Positions 20,635-30,259 of a stretch of DNA of 64,000 nucleotides are shown here, in pieces. The position numbers and the translations under genes were made by a program. The stretch comes from Drosophila miranda (taxonomy: Eukaryota; Arthropoda; Insecta; Diptera; Drosophilidae). The stretch is taken from the NCBI RefSeq assembly GCF_003369915.1, contig NW_022881603.1, positions 53,751,771 to 53,815,770 on the forward strand. Reading direction: 5' to 3'. A model generated the notes under the pieces. The model did not search any database. It was not told where the DNA came from and was given only the letters and a program-made list of their open reading frames with translations. The first letter of the stretch is position 1. Every line of letters starts with the position of its first letter.

Positions 20635-22441
20635 GTGTTTTTTTTTTGTTTTGTTCAAGCTATGAAATTTGTGCATCTTTAGGATTAATGTGGAACCAAT
20701 CCATGTAGAGGATGGTAGAAGAACACAGATCTAAGAAATTCTAGGCTCCTTTTTACAGATACAGATACAGATACAGTTACAGATGATCGACGAGGCAGAT
20801 GAAGCGGTGTGACACGTCGGGCGACTAACGAGCCCCTTAACTTGTTTGCCGCCCAACTAAACTGTTAAAAATTCTTAATTAACGCCAATAAGGAATACAT
20901 TAAAATGCCGACGCCAAGCCAAGCAGCCATTTTCCCAACTCGCCCCACACACATTCACATTCCCCTTCCCAACCACTACCGACAAGCTTTATTTCCTCTT
21001 TCTCGCCAATGTAAATTAAAATTCTGTGCGCCACTAAACATATATTCAAATCACAAACCACAAAGAGAATCATAAAACACAAAGATTTCTTAAACCACAC
21101 ACAACTACTGTCAACGCGGCTTCGCCTGTGTAAAGTGCGGTGGTTTCGTCCACCGCACCCAGCTAAATGCGAAAATTGCGGCGGTTTAACAACTTCTGTC
21201 AACGCGGCTTCGTCTGTGTAAAGTGCGGTGGTTTCGTCCACCGCACCCAGCTAAATGCCAAAGTTGCGGCGGTACGCACCCATCCAACTACAGGGCCTAT
21301 GCTGATGCTGATATGAGGATCAGCCTTGCGCCGCCACTTATATGAAGCCCGCTCCGAGGACGGGAACGGACTGAAAGGACGCAATCCATTGTAAAAGAAA
21401 ACACATGTTAATGTTAAGTCTAGTGTTACCTTAACTTTCTGTACTCAAAATACTTGCATAAAAAAATACCGAATACCTACCACTACTGTAACTAGTGTTA
21501 CCTTCCCATTGTTCAGCCAAAAACACTGCAATTACATGTAAAATGTAAAATATGGCATGTATTATTTGAATTTAGTACATATACAAATAAGTAGATGGCG
21601 TATAGGAGCGGTGGCGCTGGAGTTCCTCGGCTGCTGTTTCCCCTCCTTGTAGCGTGGGTATTGAGACTCAATACATCACCGAAATGCTGGCCAGCCATGG
21701 ACACACGGCCACTTTTGTACGCGGTATGACACGTCGGGCGACTAACGAGCCCCTTAACTTGTTTGCCGCCCAACTAAACTGTTAAAAATTCTTAATTAAC
21801 GCCAATAAGGAATACATTAAAATGCCGACGCCAAGCCAAGCAGCCATTTTCCCAACTCGCCCCACACACATTCACATTCCCCTTCCCAACCACTACCGAC
21901 AAGCTTTATTTCCTCTTTCTCGCCAAAGTAAATTAAAATTCTGTGCGCCACTAAACATATATTCAAATCACAAACCACAAAGAGAATCATAAAACACAAA
22001 GATTTCTTAAACCACACACAACTCCTGTCAACGCGGCTTCGCCTGTGTAAAGTGCGGTGGTTTCGTCCACCGCACCCAGCTAAATGCGAAAATTGCGGCG
22101 GTTTAACAACTTCTGCCAACGCGGCTTCGTCTGTGTAAAGTGCGGTGGTTTCGTCCACCGCACCCAGCTAAATGCCAAAGTTGCGGCGGTTTAACAACTT
22201 CTGTCAACGCGGCTTCGTCTGTGTAAAGTGCGGTGGTTTCGTCCACCGCACCCAGCTAAATGCCAAAGTTGCGGCGGTACGCACCCAGCCAACTACAGGG
22301 CCTATGCTGATGCTGATATGAGGATCAGCCTTGCGCCGCCACTTATATTAAGCCCGCTCCGAGGACGGGAACGGACTGAAAAGACGCAATCCATTGTAAA
22401 AGAAAACACATGTTAATGTTAAGTCTAGTGTTACCTTAACT
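20635..22441 (+). repeat. R units with 88-bp gag-knuckle repeats
   Basis: After the LTR element the host unit resumes. A T-rich tract and a GATACA repeat (20760-20780) lead into a module that starts near GTGACACGTCGGGCG (20811) and recurs near 21726. Each module carries a conserved ~240-bp segment, then 88-bp repeats (starts at 21112, 21200, and at 22029, 22117, 22205). The 88-bp unit contains TGTGTAAAGTGCGGTGG and AAATGCGAAAATTGCGGCGG, which read as CVKCGG and AKCENCGG, the signature of Jockey-clade gag zinc knuckles, with a frame slip between them. The final copy continues into CQSCGGTHPANYRAY. No intact gene is present. Confidence 0.65.
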
Positions 22442-22610
22442 TTTGTAAGGAAGCGATCCTGGGCTGGGGTACATATCTCAGTCTACTCCAGGGTCGAAAT
22501 TACAGCAATATTTATAATTTGCCGGGACTCCGTATTTCGGACCGACGATGGGGGACGGGGCCGCAGTCCCGCGGACGGGGGCGATCGTAGCGTGGGACGG
22601 GGCAGTTGGT
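22442..22610 (+). other. GC-rich spacer before the 111-bp array
   Basis: This spacer contains CCGGGACTCCGTATTTCGG and GGACGGGGCCGCAGTCCCG. It is also at 26470-26640 and inverted at 35640-35770. No coding potential that I trust. Confidence 0.5.
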
Positions 22611-23036
22611 TTCACCGAGAACACTCCGGTTATCGCCAAATAGCGCCTTCAGGGCCCCACCGAACTCAGAATCAATACGGAGGTCTTTACTATGCGATAA
22701 TACCGACAGGTGTCGCCGAGAGTACCTAGGCTATCGCCGGACGGTACTTACGGGACCCTGTCGGCCTAAGAATTACTACGACGCGGAAAGGGGACTTTGC
22801 TATGCGGAAATACCGACAAGTATCGCCGAGAGTACCTAGGCTATCGCCGGACGGTACTCACGGGACCCTGTCGGCCTAAGAATTACAACGACGCGGAAAG
22901 GGGAACTTTGCTATGCGGGAATACCGACAAGTATCGCCGAGAGTACCTAGGCTATCGCCGGACGGTACTTACGGGACCCTGTCGGCCTAAGAATTACTAC
23001 GACGCGGAAAGGGGAACTTTGCTATGCGGAAATACA
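22611..23036 (+). repeat. 111-bp satellite array (short copy)
   Basis: A diverged leading unit is followed by about three 111-bp units with the core TACCTAGGCTATCGCCGG and TCGGCCTAAGAATTACTACG. The array breaks off at 23036, directly into the GGCCGGACC module. See 26640 for the longer array. Confidence 0.75.
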
Positions 23037-23715
23037 GTGGCCGGACGAGTGCCACTCGCTCTACATTAGGGCCACAATTGCCGACGCACACACACACTCA
23101 CATCCATTTCACTTTGGCGGCCGGACCCGTGTCGCCGCAGTAATATGTGTGCCGTCTACTCCTGGCTCCCAGCTGGTGGCCGGACCAGTGCCACTGGTTC
23201 TCCAAGAGGGCAGCCACAGCCACAACGACGACGAGGTGCTAATTGCACCTACTTCTGACGACTTCGGACGACGCCAATTTCGACGACCAGGGGGGACGGG
23301 GTCGGCCGGTATGCAACGCAATGTCTTTACAAGCATTGTGTTTTGCTATGCCGGCCGATGCTCCGCTGTTTCTTGTCTTCCCTGTAATTATAGAAAAAGA
23401 TATAGACATTATTTTAAATTGTTCTGTTTATTGTAATATTGTAAACGTAAATCAATTGTACCTGTTTTGTCTCATCTTTGTTCCAGTGTAGTATCTCTTT
23501 TATTACCTGTTTTTCCGTCGTCTTCACTCCAGTCTACTACTTATCTGTATTGTTATTTCTGCAAGTGCTTGTCTCTTTTTATTTAGTATATTTCCTCTTA
23601 TTTTCCACGCAAAGCACCTGCATTGTTGACCTTTTCTCTTTATCTATTCCTCAATTGACTACGTGTTGCAACACTGCACTTTCTGAATTTTCGATCTCAT
23701 TTCTTTAACCCCTTC
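23037..23715 (+). repeat. ORF1-element 3' UTR and tail
   Basis: This is a partial GGCCGGACC module (three copies of the motif) followed by the tail that contains TTGTAAACGTAAATCAATTG and a polypyrimidine stretch. It is joined directly to the leader at about 23716. There is no poly(A) at the join. Confidence 0.65.
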
Positions 23716-23964
23716 TGAGGTTTAGTCCCTCCGTCAAAGTGCCGAATATTTTGTCCCTCTCTTTTTCTTTTTCCCTTTCCCCCCCCCCTGCTGGCTGCGG
23801 GCCTAGTCGAGGTTACAAGTGTTTCGTTGCTGCAGATTATATGTTTGTAAATTAATGTGCCATCAAATGTACTAGTGTGTGTTTGAGTGTCGTTTAAAGT
23901 TGAATTGTAAAAAAAACACAAAAATGTACATAAATTAAAGCAACGCGCTTGGTTGCTGGCGGCT
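23716..23964 (+). promoter_or_regulatory. Leader of ORF1 element, truncated
   Basis: The leader sequence runs to GCGCTTGGTTGCTGGCGGCTG and is then fused to cargo spacer. The MPAKKK cargo ORF that follows it in the unit at 30 kb is deleted here. Confidence 0.5.
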
Positions 23965-24477
23965 GTCCAGCATCCACATCGGGGAATCAACATAAATGGG
24001 TGGCTCCGCGGACGGTGTTCCAGCAGTCGCGCTTGGGCGGTCCGAGTGAGCAGTAACGGATCTTCTGCAGAAATCAGTGCATAGATACAGTATCTGAAGT
24101 ATCAAAGTGTTGAAAATCAATTAAAAGGTGATCATCCATCCCACGACAAGGAGAGGGGGCGGGGGGCGAGTGGCGCCACACAGATTTCTGTACGGGCCTC
24201 TGAAAGGGAATCGAATCGAATCGCTCCAAATTGGCGTTGGAATGTCCAATAATAAACGGTAGATTCTATTACTCGTTAACCCCGCGGGTCAATGAGAGAG
24301 AACTATGGCAAAAGATACAAAGTAGCTGCTGTACCCTTGCCACAGCCACATGCCTCTGAGAGTGTGGCAGTAATTGAATTAACCTTTGCGTGCCGTCTGT
24401 CTCTGTCCGTGTCTGTGAATAAATCGCGGGTCTTGGCTCGAGTAACACTATTCCTCCGTCCTTCGTCGTACCGATAG
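23965..24477 (+). other. Cargo spacer and 5' flank of the Mdr65-like exon
   Basis: This non-coding sequence ends directly at the ATG of the Mdr65-like exon. It matches the minus-strand copy 52618-53100. It looks like captured genomic 5' flank or 5' UTR, because it is conserved in position in front of the exon. A GAATCGAATCGAATCG repeat lies at 24200-24216. Confidence 0.5.
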
Positions 24478-24696
24478 ATGGACGAGGCTTCTGGCACGAC
24501 GACAACCGATGGCAAGTCCCTGGATGAGGCGCCGGTGGCCGCAGGACTGGAGCCCACACAGCCGATCGGCTTCCTGCAGCTCTTCCGCTTCTCCACCTGC
24601 GGGGAGATCGCGTGGCTCTTCTTTGGGTTCCTCATGTGCTGCGTCAAGGCGTTGACCCTGCCCGCAGTGGTCATCATTTACAGCGAGTTCACAGCA
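24478..24696 (+). pseudogene. Mdr65: Mdr65-like first coding exon (ABC transporter), copy 1
   Basis: The exon encodes 73 residues that strongly resemble the N-terminus of Drosophila Mdr65, an ABCB-type multidrug efflux pump of the plasma membrane. It includes a KSLDEAPVAAGLEPTQPI segment, FRFSTCGEIAWLFFGF and the start of the first transmembrane helix, KALTLPAVVIIYSEF. A perfect GTGAGT donor follows at 24697. The rest of the transporter (transmembrane domains, nucleotide-binding domains) is absent, so it cannot be a transporter. Presence of the donor and the 5' flank shows that genomic DNA, not mRNA, was captured. Reading through the donor stays open to 24951, but in an unrelated frame. Identification rests on memory of the Mdr65 N-terminus. 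Confidence 0.75.
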
Positions 24697-24782
24697 GTGA
24701 GTACCGGGCACAGATACTCCCGCAGATGCAGATTCAGATACTCCAACCACAATCTCTCTCCCTTCGATTCTCGATTCCGTAG

Positions 24783-25378
24783 CCCTCTCCGCTGCCACGA
24801 ACATCACCACGCTGTCGTTTCCCTTCACGATGGCCAACAGCAGCGGCGGCGGGTACACCATTCCCACGGGGACCCTGAGCATCCTTCCCATCGCGGCGAA
24901 CGCCCAGCTGCCGACCATCACGACAACGGCCAGTGGCTACGAGCCCAATGACGTCATCACCACGATCCCCGTCTCGCTCTCCATTCAGCGCTTCCCCTCG
25001 TCCCTGTCCATCGTGGACCTGGCCCAGGAGCAGGACGGCTACAGCAACAGTGGCTCCAGCAACGGCATGACCGTGGGGCCAGGTGCGGGCGGCGGCATCA
25101 CCACCACGGCCCTCCTGTCCGTGAAGCCCCTGAACGGCAGCGGCAACGGCAACATTTCGCCGAACAACAGCTTCAGTCTGAGCTTCAACCTGCAGGACCC
25201 CACAGTGCGCTCCTCGGTGCGTTCGGCAGGAGCACCCACAGTGGATACAGTGGACAACTCTTCATCCGGTGGCACGATCGCCCTGCACCAGAGCGGCGCC
25301 ACGGCAACGGCAACGGCCACGAGTGCTACCTCAACCCTCGCCAAACACAGTCCCGAGGCCAAGACAGGAGAGGTCTGA
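24783..25378 (+). pseudogene. Cargo ORF 2, unrecognised host-like terminal exon, copy 1
   Basis: An open frame follows a CCGTAG acceptor-like site at 24782. It runs through SAATNITTLSFPF and an ATG at 24830 to the stop at 25376. The protein is Ser/Thr/Gly-rich with no obvious domain, and contains NDVITTIPVSLSIQRFPSS and VRSAGAPTVDTVDNSSSGG. The other copies end GEVYV, but this one lost 4 bp (TATG) and ends GEV. It is followed by a 3' UTR-like flank with AATAAA signals, so it looks like a last exon of a host gene fused behind Mdr65 intron sequence. The simple splice 24696 to 24783 would not keep its frame. I do not recognise the gene. Confidence 0.5.
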
Positions 25379-25764
25379 GCGGAGGAACAGGACCACTATT
25401 CCGACCCATCCACTGGATTATAGCTTTCGTCGTAGGTTTAAGCACCCCCTTCCAGAACCACTGATACGATATTATCATCTAGGAAAAAGAACAAAACAAG
25501 AGTAATCCTCTCTTCGGATTGTACATACATATGCACACATCAATATACATACATATATAGCCCACAGACGATATCGTATCGTAATGGATCGTATCGTACG
25601 GCACACGCGAGTCTTTCTCGATAGTTGGGCGAATAAATTACGAATAAAATCTTTACCAAGAGAATCTCCATTATATTACCCGTGCAAACATTGGACCGTG
25701 TAAATACTTTGGAACCCTCCCCCTCTCCACAAAAAAAAAAATATGTGATATGCGATTATTGTAT
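25379..25764 (+). other. 3' flank of cargo ORF 2
   Basis: This 3' UTR-like sequence has GAATAAATTACGAATAAAATC near 25631-25651, then A- and T-rich tracts. The site equivalent to 25760 is the empty target of the LTR insertion. Confidence 0.5.
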
Positions 25765-26639
25765 GTATGTGTTTTTTTTTTTTTTGTTCAAGCTATAAAA
25801 TTTGTGCATCTTTAGGATTAATGTGGAACCAATCCATGTAGAGGATGGTAGAAGAACACAGATCTAAGAAATTCTAGGCTCCTTTTTACAGATACAGATA
25901 CAGATACAGTTACAGATGATCGACGAGGCAGATGAAGCGGTGTGACACGTCAGGCGACTAACGAGCTCCTTAACTTGTTTGCCGCCCAACTAAACTGTTA
26001 AAAATTTTTAATTATCGCCAATAAGGAATACATTAAAATGCCGACGCCAAGCCAAGCAGCCATTTTCCCAACTCGCCCCACACACATTCACATTCCCCTT
26101 CCCAACCACTACCGACAAGCTTTATTTCCTCTTTCTCGCCAATGTAAATTAAAATTCTGTGCGCCACTAAACATATATTCAAATCACAAACCACAAAGAG
26201 AATCATAAAACACAAATATTTCTTAAACCACACACAACTACTGTCAACGCGGCTTCGCCTGTGTAAAGTGCGGTGGTTTCGTCCACCGCACCCAGCTAAA
26301 TGCCAAAGTTGCGGCGGTACGCACCCAGCCAACTACAGGTGCTGATGCTGATATGAGGATCAGCCTTGCGCCGCCACTTATATGAAGCCCGCTCCGAGGA
26401 CGGGAACGGACTGAAAAGACGCAATCCATTGTAAAAGAAAATACATGTTAATGTTAAGTCTAGTGTTACCTTAACTTTTGTAAGGAAGCGTTCCTGGGCT
26501 GGGGTACATATCTCAGTCTACTCCAGGGTCGAAATTACATCAATATTTATAATTTGCCGGGACTCCGTATTTCGGACCGACGATGGGGGACGGGGCCGCA
26601 GTCCCGCGGACGGGGGCGATCGTAGCGTGGGACGGGGCA
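25765..26639 (+). repeat. R unit with one 88-bp knuckle repeat, plus spacer
   Basis: The module matches 20640-22600. A T-rich tract and GATACA repeat are followed by the ~240-bp conserved segment. Only one knuckle repeat is present (from about 26242), continuing into CQSCGGTHPANY-coding sequence. The GC-rich spacer follows from about 26480. Confidence 0.6.
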
Positions 26640-27660
26640 GTTGGTTTCACCGAGAACACTCCGGTTATCGCCAAATAGCGCCTTCAGGGCCCCACCGAAC
26701 TCAGAATCAATACGGAGGTCTTTACTATGCGATAATACCGACAGGTGTCGCCGAGAGTACCTAGGCTATCGCCGGACAGTACTTACGGGACCCCGCCGGC
26801 CTGAGAGTTACTACGAAGCGGAAAGGGGGACTATGCTATGCGGAAATACCGGCAAGTATCGCCGAGAGTACCTAGGCTATCGCCGGACGGTACTCACGGG
26901 ACCCTGTCGGCCTAAGAATTACTACGACGCGGAAAGGGGAACTTTGCTATGCGGGAATACCGACAAGTATCGCCGAGAGTACCTAGGCTATCGCCGGACG
27001 GTACTTACGGGACCCTGTCGGCCTAAGAATTACTACGACGCGGAAAGGGGAACTTTGCTATGCGGAAATACCGACAAGTATCGCCGAGAGTACCTAGGCT
27101 ATCGCCGGACGGTACTCACGGGACCCTGTCGGCCTAAGAATTACTACGACGCGGAAAGGGGAACTTTGCTATGCGGGAATACCGGCAAGTATCGCCGAGA
27201 GTACCTAGGCTATCGCCGGACGGTACTCACGGGACCCTGTCGGCCTAAGAATTACTACGACGCGGAAAGGGGAACTTTGCTATGCGGAAATACCGACAAG
27301 TATCGCCGAGAGTACCTAGGCTATCGCCGGACGGTACTTACGGGACCCTGTCGGCCTAAGAATTACTACGACGCGGAAAGGGGAACTTTGCTATGCGGAA
27401 ATACCGACAAGTATCGCCGAGAATGCCTATGCAATCGCCGGATAGCAGTTACGGGACGCCGCCGAACTAAGAATTACTACGGGGGTCGGGGGTACCGACG
27501 CGTATAGCCGAGAGCGCTTAGGCAATCGGCGGATAGCACTTTCGGGACGCTGTCGAACTAAGAATTACTACGGGGGTCGGGGGTACCGACGCGTATCGCC
27601 GAGAGCGCTTAGGCAATCGCCGGATAGCACTCACGGGACACTATCGGGCTAAACATTACG
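26640..27660 (+). repeat. 111-bp satellite array (37-codon period)
   Basis: About six near-identical and two or three diverged units. Unit starts, scored on CCGACAAG/CCGGCAAG, at 27071, 27182, 27293 and 27404 give an exact 111-bp period. Because 111 is divisible by three, one plus-strand frame stays open for 288 codons (26641-27507), with a 37-residue repeat containing YRREYLGYRRTVLTGPCRPK and NYYDAERG. The frame closes in the diverged units. I see no homology to a known protein and treat it as a satellite. Confidence 0.8.
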
Positions 27661-28709
27661 GCGAAAATCTTTATCATACGGGGCAGGTATGCATATCACT
27701 CGCATGCCACAACAAAAATGAACAACGGACGCTGCCGCCATTAAAGCCATTAAATAAAACATAAACGAATAAAAATGCTGCCATACACACTTGCAAAATC
27801 ATACGGCCTGACAAATTCAAATCGAATGCAGTGCGTTGGTGATTGCTAGAATAGCCAAAAACAGACACACACACACAAACACCCATTACACTTGGGCGGC
27901 CGGACCTGTGCCGTTCGAGTTATGTGTGTCGTGTCCGCCATCGTCCTTAGTTGGTGGCCGGATCCAGTGCCATGGCATTCAGAGTGCCCTATGGTCCTGG
28001 AAAAGGAAAAATCCATCAGCCACACATACGATTAAAAAGGGCTCTCAAAATACTTACCGCCAGCCATTCAGACACACACACACAAACATCCATTACACTT
28101 GGGCGGCCGGACCTGTGCCGTTCGAGTTATGTGTGTCGTGTCCGCCATCGTCCTTAGTTGGTGGCCGGACCAGTGCCACTCGCTCTACATTAGGGCCACA
28201 ATTGCCGACGCACACACACACTCACATCCATTTCACTTTGGCGGCCGGACCCGTGTCGCCACAGTAATATGTGTGCCGTCTACTCCTGGCTCCCAGCTGG
28301 TGGCCGGACCAGTGCCACTGGTTCTCCAAGAGGGCAGCCACAGCCGCAACGACGACGAGGTGCTAATTGCACCTACTTCTGACGACTTCGGACGACGCCA
28401 ATTTCGACGACCAGGGGGGACGACGGGGTCGGCCGGTATGCAACGCAATGTCTTTACAAGCATTGTGTTTTGCTATGCCGGCCGATGCTCCGCTGTTTCT
28501 TGTCTTCCCTGTAATTATAGAAAAAGATATAGACATTATTTTAAATTGTTATGTTTATTGTAATATTGTAAACGTAAATCAATTGTACCTGTTTTGTCTC
28601 GTCTTTGTTCCAGTGTAGTATCTCTTTTATTACCTGTTTTTCCGTCGTCTTCACTCCAGTCTACTACTTATCTGTATTGTTATTTCTGCAAGTGCTTGTC
28701 TCTTTTTAT
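27661..28709 (+). repeat. ORF1-element 3' UTR with GGCCGGACC repeats
   Basis: This region begins near GCATATCACTCGCATGCC (27690), the sequence that follows the ORF1 stop elsewhere. It includes four or more GGCCGGACC motifs, the CA-rich stretches and the tail. It is interrupted by the DINE-1-like element and resumes at 29614-29750. Confidence 0.65.
27997..28057 (-). other. Candidate antisense intron in 3' UTR (copy 2)
   Basis: On the minus strand a GTAAGT donor and TTTTCCAG acceptor lie 61 nt apart, matching the other five copies. Confidence 0.45.
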
Positions 28710-29613
28710 ACCCGATACTCAAAATGAGTATTGGGGTATATTAGATTTGTGGTAAAAGTGGATGTGTGTAACGTCCAGAAGGAATCGTTTCCGACCCCAT
28801 AAAGTATATATATTCTTGATCAGCATCAATAGCCGAGTCGATTGAGCCATGTCTGTCCGTCCGTCCGTCTGTCCGTCTGTCCGTCCCCTTCAGCGCCTAG
28901 TGCTCAAAGACTATAAGAGCTAGAGCAACGATGTTTTGGATCCAGACTTCTGTGATATGTCACTGCTACAAAAATATTTCAAAACTTCGCCCCGCCCACT
29001 TCCGCCCCCACAAAGGACGAAAATCTGTGGCATCCACAATTTTAAAGATATGAGAAAACCAAAAACGTAGAATTGTAGAGAATGACCATATCTTTAAGAC
29101 AGCGGAATCTGAATTGGATCGTATAATTATTATAGCCAGCATCAAGAAAACAATTTCATTTTTTCTCGCCCTGTCTCTCTCTAACACACACGTAGCATAG
29201 GCGGCTTTGCTTAGAGTAAAACATTAGCGCCTAGATCTCAGAGACTACAAAAGCTAGAGCAACCAAATTTGGTATCCACACTCCTAATATATCGGACCGA
29301 GACGAGTTTGTTTCAAAATTTCGCCACACCCCCTTCCGCCCCCGCAAAGGACGAAAATCTGGGGATATTAAAAAATCTCAGAGACTATTAAGGCTAGAGT
29401 AACCAAATTTGGTATCCGCACTCCTGTTAGATCTTACTATAAAACGTGTATCTCAAAATTTCGCCCCAGACTGATTTTCTGTCTCTCTCGCACGCACTCT
29501 TTGTCGTGTCGTTTAATATTAGCGGCGTCTGCCGGAGGAGAGCCATACTGACTTAGTATCGGGGATAACCGTAGAGTTGCGGTGTCCGCAGCAACTCACA
29601 ACGTTCCCCCTCG
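28710..29613. mobile_element. DINE-1/SGM/ISY-like non-autonomous Helitron
   Basis: This ~904-bp insertion is absent from the otherwise identical tail copies at 23578, 34310 and 45980. It starts CCCGATACTCAAAATGAG and contains the segment GTTTCCGACCCCATAAAGTA plus TATATATTCTTGATCAGCAT and a CCGTCTGTCCGTC microsatellite, which I recognise from the DINE-1/INE-1 family. It carries internally repeated CTCAGAGACTA..AAGCTAGAG..CCAAATTTGGTATCC blocks. A TTAT is present on both sides, so either a 4-bp duplication or an AT-targeted insertion is possible. No ORF. Confidence 0.7.
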
Positions 29614-30186
29614 TTATTTAGTATATTTCCTCTTATTTTCCACGCAAAGAACCTGCATTGTTTACCTTTTCTCTTTATCTATTCCTCAATTGACTACGTG
29701 TTGCAACACTGCACTTTCTGAATTTTCGATCTCATTTCTTTAACCCCTTCTTCCAGGGGGGCCCCACTTCACTTTCTTGACTCACACCACACACACACAC
29801 ACACTTGCAAATGGAAAGTCGTGTCGTGAACGTTGTGGAGTCGAGACGTGTCTGAGGTTTAGTCCCTCCGTCAAAGTGCCGAATATTTTGTCCCTCTCTT
29901 TTTCTTTTTCCCTTCCCCCCCCTGCTGGCTGCGGGCCTAGTCGAGGTTACAAGTGTTTCGTTGCTGCAGATTATATGTTTGTAAATTAATGTGCCATCAA
30001 ATGTACTAGTGTGTGTTTGAGTGTCGTTTAAAGTTGAATTGTAAAACAAACACAAAAATGTACATAAATTAAATTAAGACATATACTGCCCACAAATATT
30101 AATAAAATAACGCGCTTGGTTGCTGGCGGCTCACACCCCAGCCTCTCAGCCCCTCCCCTGTAGAGCACTGAGAGCCCTCAACCCAA
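29614..30186 (+). promoter_or_regulatory. Tail remnant and full ORF1-element leader before cargo ORF 1
   Basis: The tail ends near 29750. The leader follows, and from about 29850 to 30182 it matches the leader of ORF1 at 46720-47083 almost base for base, including AACGCGCTTGGTTGCTGGCG and GAGCACTGAGAGCCCTCAAC. Immediately after CCCAAAG the two diverge: ORF1 there, a host-like cargo ORF here. Confidence 0.65.
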
Positions 30187-30259
30187 AGAGGCTCGTTGCT
30201 CGTTTGAGAAGTCGAAAGGTTTACCCAGGAGACGGAAAAGCCGGAAAAAGACACGAGAA

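Noticed and set aside
24478..25378. Chimeric gene made by splicing the Mdr65-like exon to cargo ORF 2
   Set aside because: The only obvious donor (after 24696) and acceptor (24782) give a frame that stops shortly after, not the ORF 2 frame.
26641..27507. A 288-residue protein with 37-residue repeats as a real gene
   Set aside because: The open frame is a by-product of a 111-bp satellite period. No homology, no context for expression. Kept only as a finding.
22611..27660. CRISPR-like or tRNA/rRNA repeats
   Set aside because: Eukaryotic context. Repeats are contiguous satellites without spacers. No cloverleaf or rDNA was recognised, and the R1-clade element is not in 28S sequence.
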